DNA of 34,274 nt. Source: Methanobacteriota archaeon. Lineage in GTDB: Archaea; Thermoplasmatota; Poseidoniia; Poseidoniales; Poseidoniaceae. The DNA lies in the NCBI GenBank assembly GCA_002726395.1, contig PBTA01000066.1, positions 18,166 to 52,439 on the forward strand. Direction: 5' to 3'. Made by a program: the position numbers and the translations under genes. Positions 34,195-34,274 of the stretch are shown piece after piece (the first letter of the stretch is position 1; each line of letters begins with the position of its first letter). Under the pieces are notes generated by a model, which was not told the DNA's origin, searched no databases, and was given only the letters and a program-made list of their open reading frames with translations.

Positions 34195-34274
34195 GAAAAC
34201 TCCTCTAACTTACCCTACGCTGGCAAGCAATATAATACTGCTCTAATGTTGAGGATTTTTATAATATCAAAATC
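34195..34274 (-). promoter_or_regulatory. Upstream region of giant beta-helix gene: Shine-Dalgarno and TATA-like box
   Basis: On the minus strand TAGAGGAGTTTTCATG places GAGGAG seven bases before the start. About 35-45 bases upstream lies AGTATTATATTGC, a TATA-like stretch at a plausible distance for an archaeal promoter with a short leader. A second AT-rich stretch (TATTATAAAAATC) lies further out. The transcription start is not known. Confidence 0.4.

Overview
The window looks like a piece of a compact, AT-rich archaeal chromosome, most likely a marine planktonic euryarchaeon of the Thermoplasmatota (Marine Group II / Ca. Poseidoniia, or the related Marine Group III). This rests on an archaeal-type glutamyl-tRNA synthetase, archaeal uS15, archaeosine synthase ArcS, a UPF0201-like protein, archaeal type IV pilin N-termini and very large secreted proteins with calcium-binding repeats. 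The phylum is inferred from gene content and has not been tested by a tree. No rRNA, tRNA, CRISPR array, insertion sequence or phage module was seen. Every intergenic gap is shorter than 300 bases.

Left part (1-7.9 kb), mostly information processing. A 5'-truncated gltX and a CBS-pair protein run on the + strand and meet a minus-strand secreted/membrane protein with a cytosolic zinc ribbon. A minus-strand cluster follows, in transcription order arcS, rps15, a degenerate RecJ/Cdc45-like DHH protein and a small helical protein. The S15-RecJ pairing is a known archaeal neighbourhood, but this DHH protein has lost its metal-binding motifs and ends where the DHHA1 domain would begin.

Middle part (7.9-16.7 kb). 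A + strand signal-peptide/single-TM protein converges on a minus-strand cluster of a family-2 glycosyltransferase, a membrane zinc-ribbon protein and DnaJ. Next come a UPF0201-like protein (+), a pyroglutamyl peptidase-Nudix fusion (-), a small two-TM protein (+), a lipoprotein metalloprotease with an unusual zinc motif (-) and a helical unknown (-).

Right part (16.7-34.2 kb), dominated by the cell surface. It holds a 1914-residue secreted protein with many DxDGDGxxD repeats and a probable inserted beta-propeller, an MBL-fold hydrolase, a three-gene operon of pilin-like proteins with 4-base overlaps, a STAND-type wHTH/NTPase/TPR regulator converging on that operon, and a 1466-residue beta-helix/Ig-like surface protein with a C-terminal TM and a short aromatic tail motif. 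I infer that this stretch is a surface/adhesion locus with its own candidate regulator.

Coding is very tight. Several convergent pairs touch or overlap (2078/2079, 13976-13989, 15412-15430, 27256/27257). Several starts carry a GGTG/GGAG-type Shine-Dalgarno, which was used to choose starts where the ORF track began at TTG or GTG.
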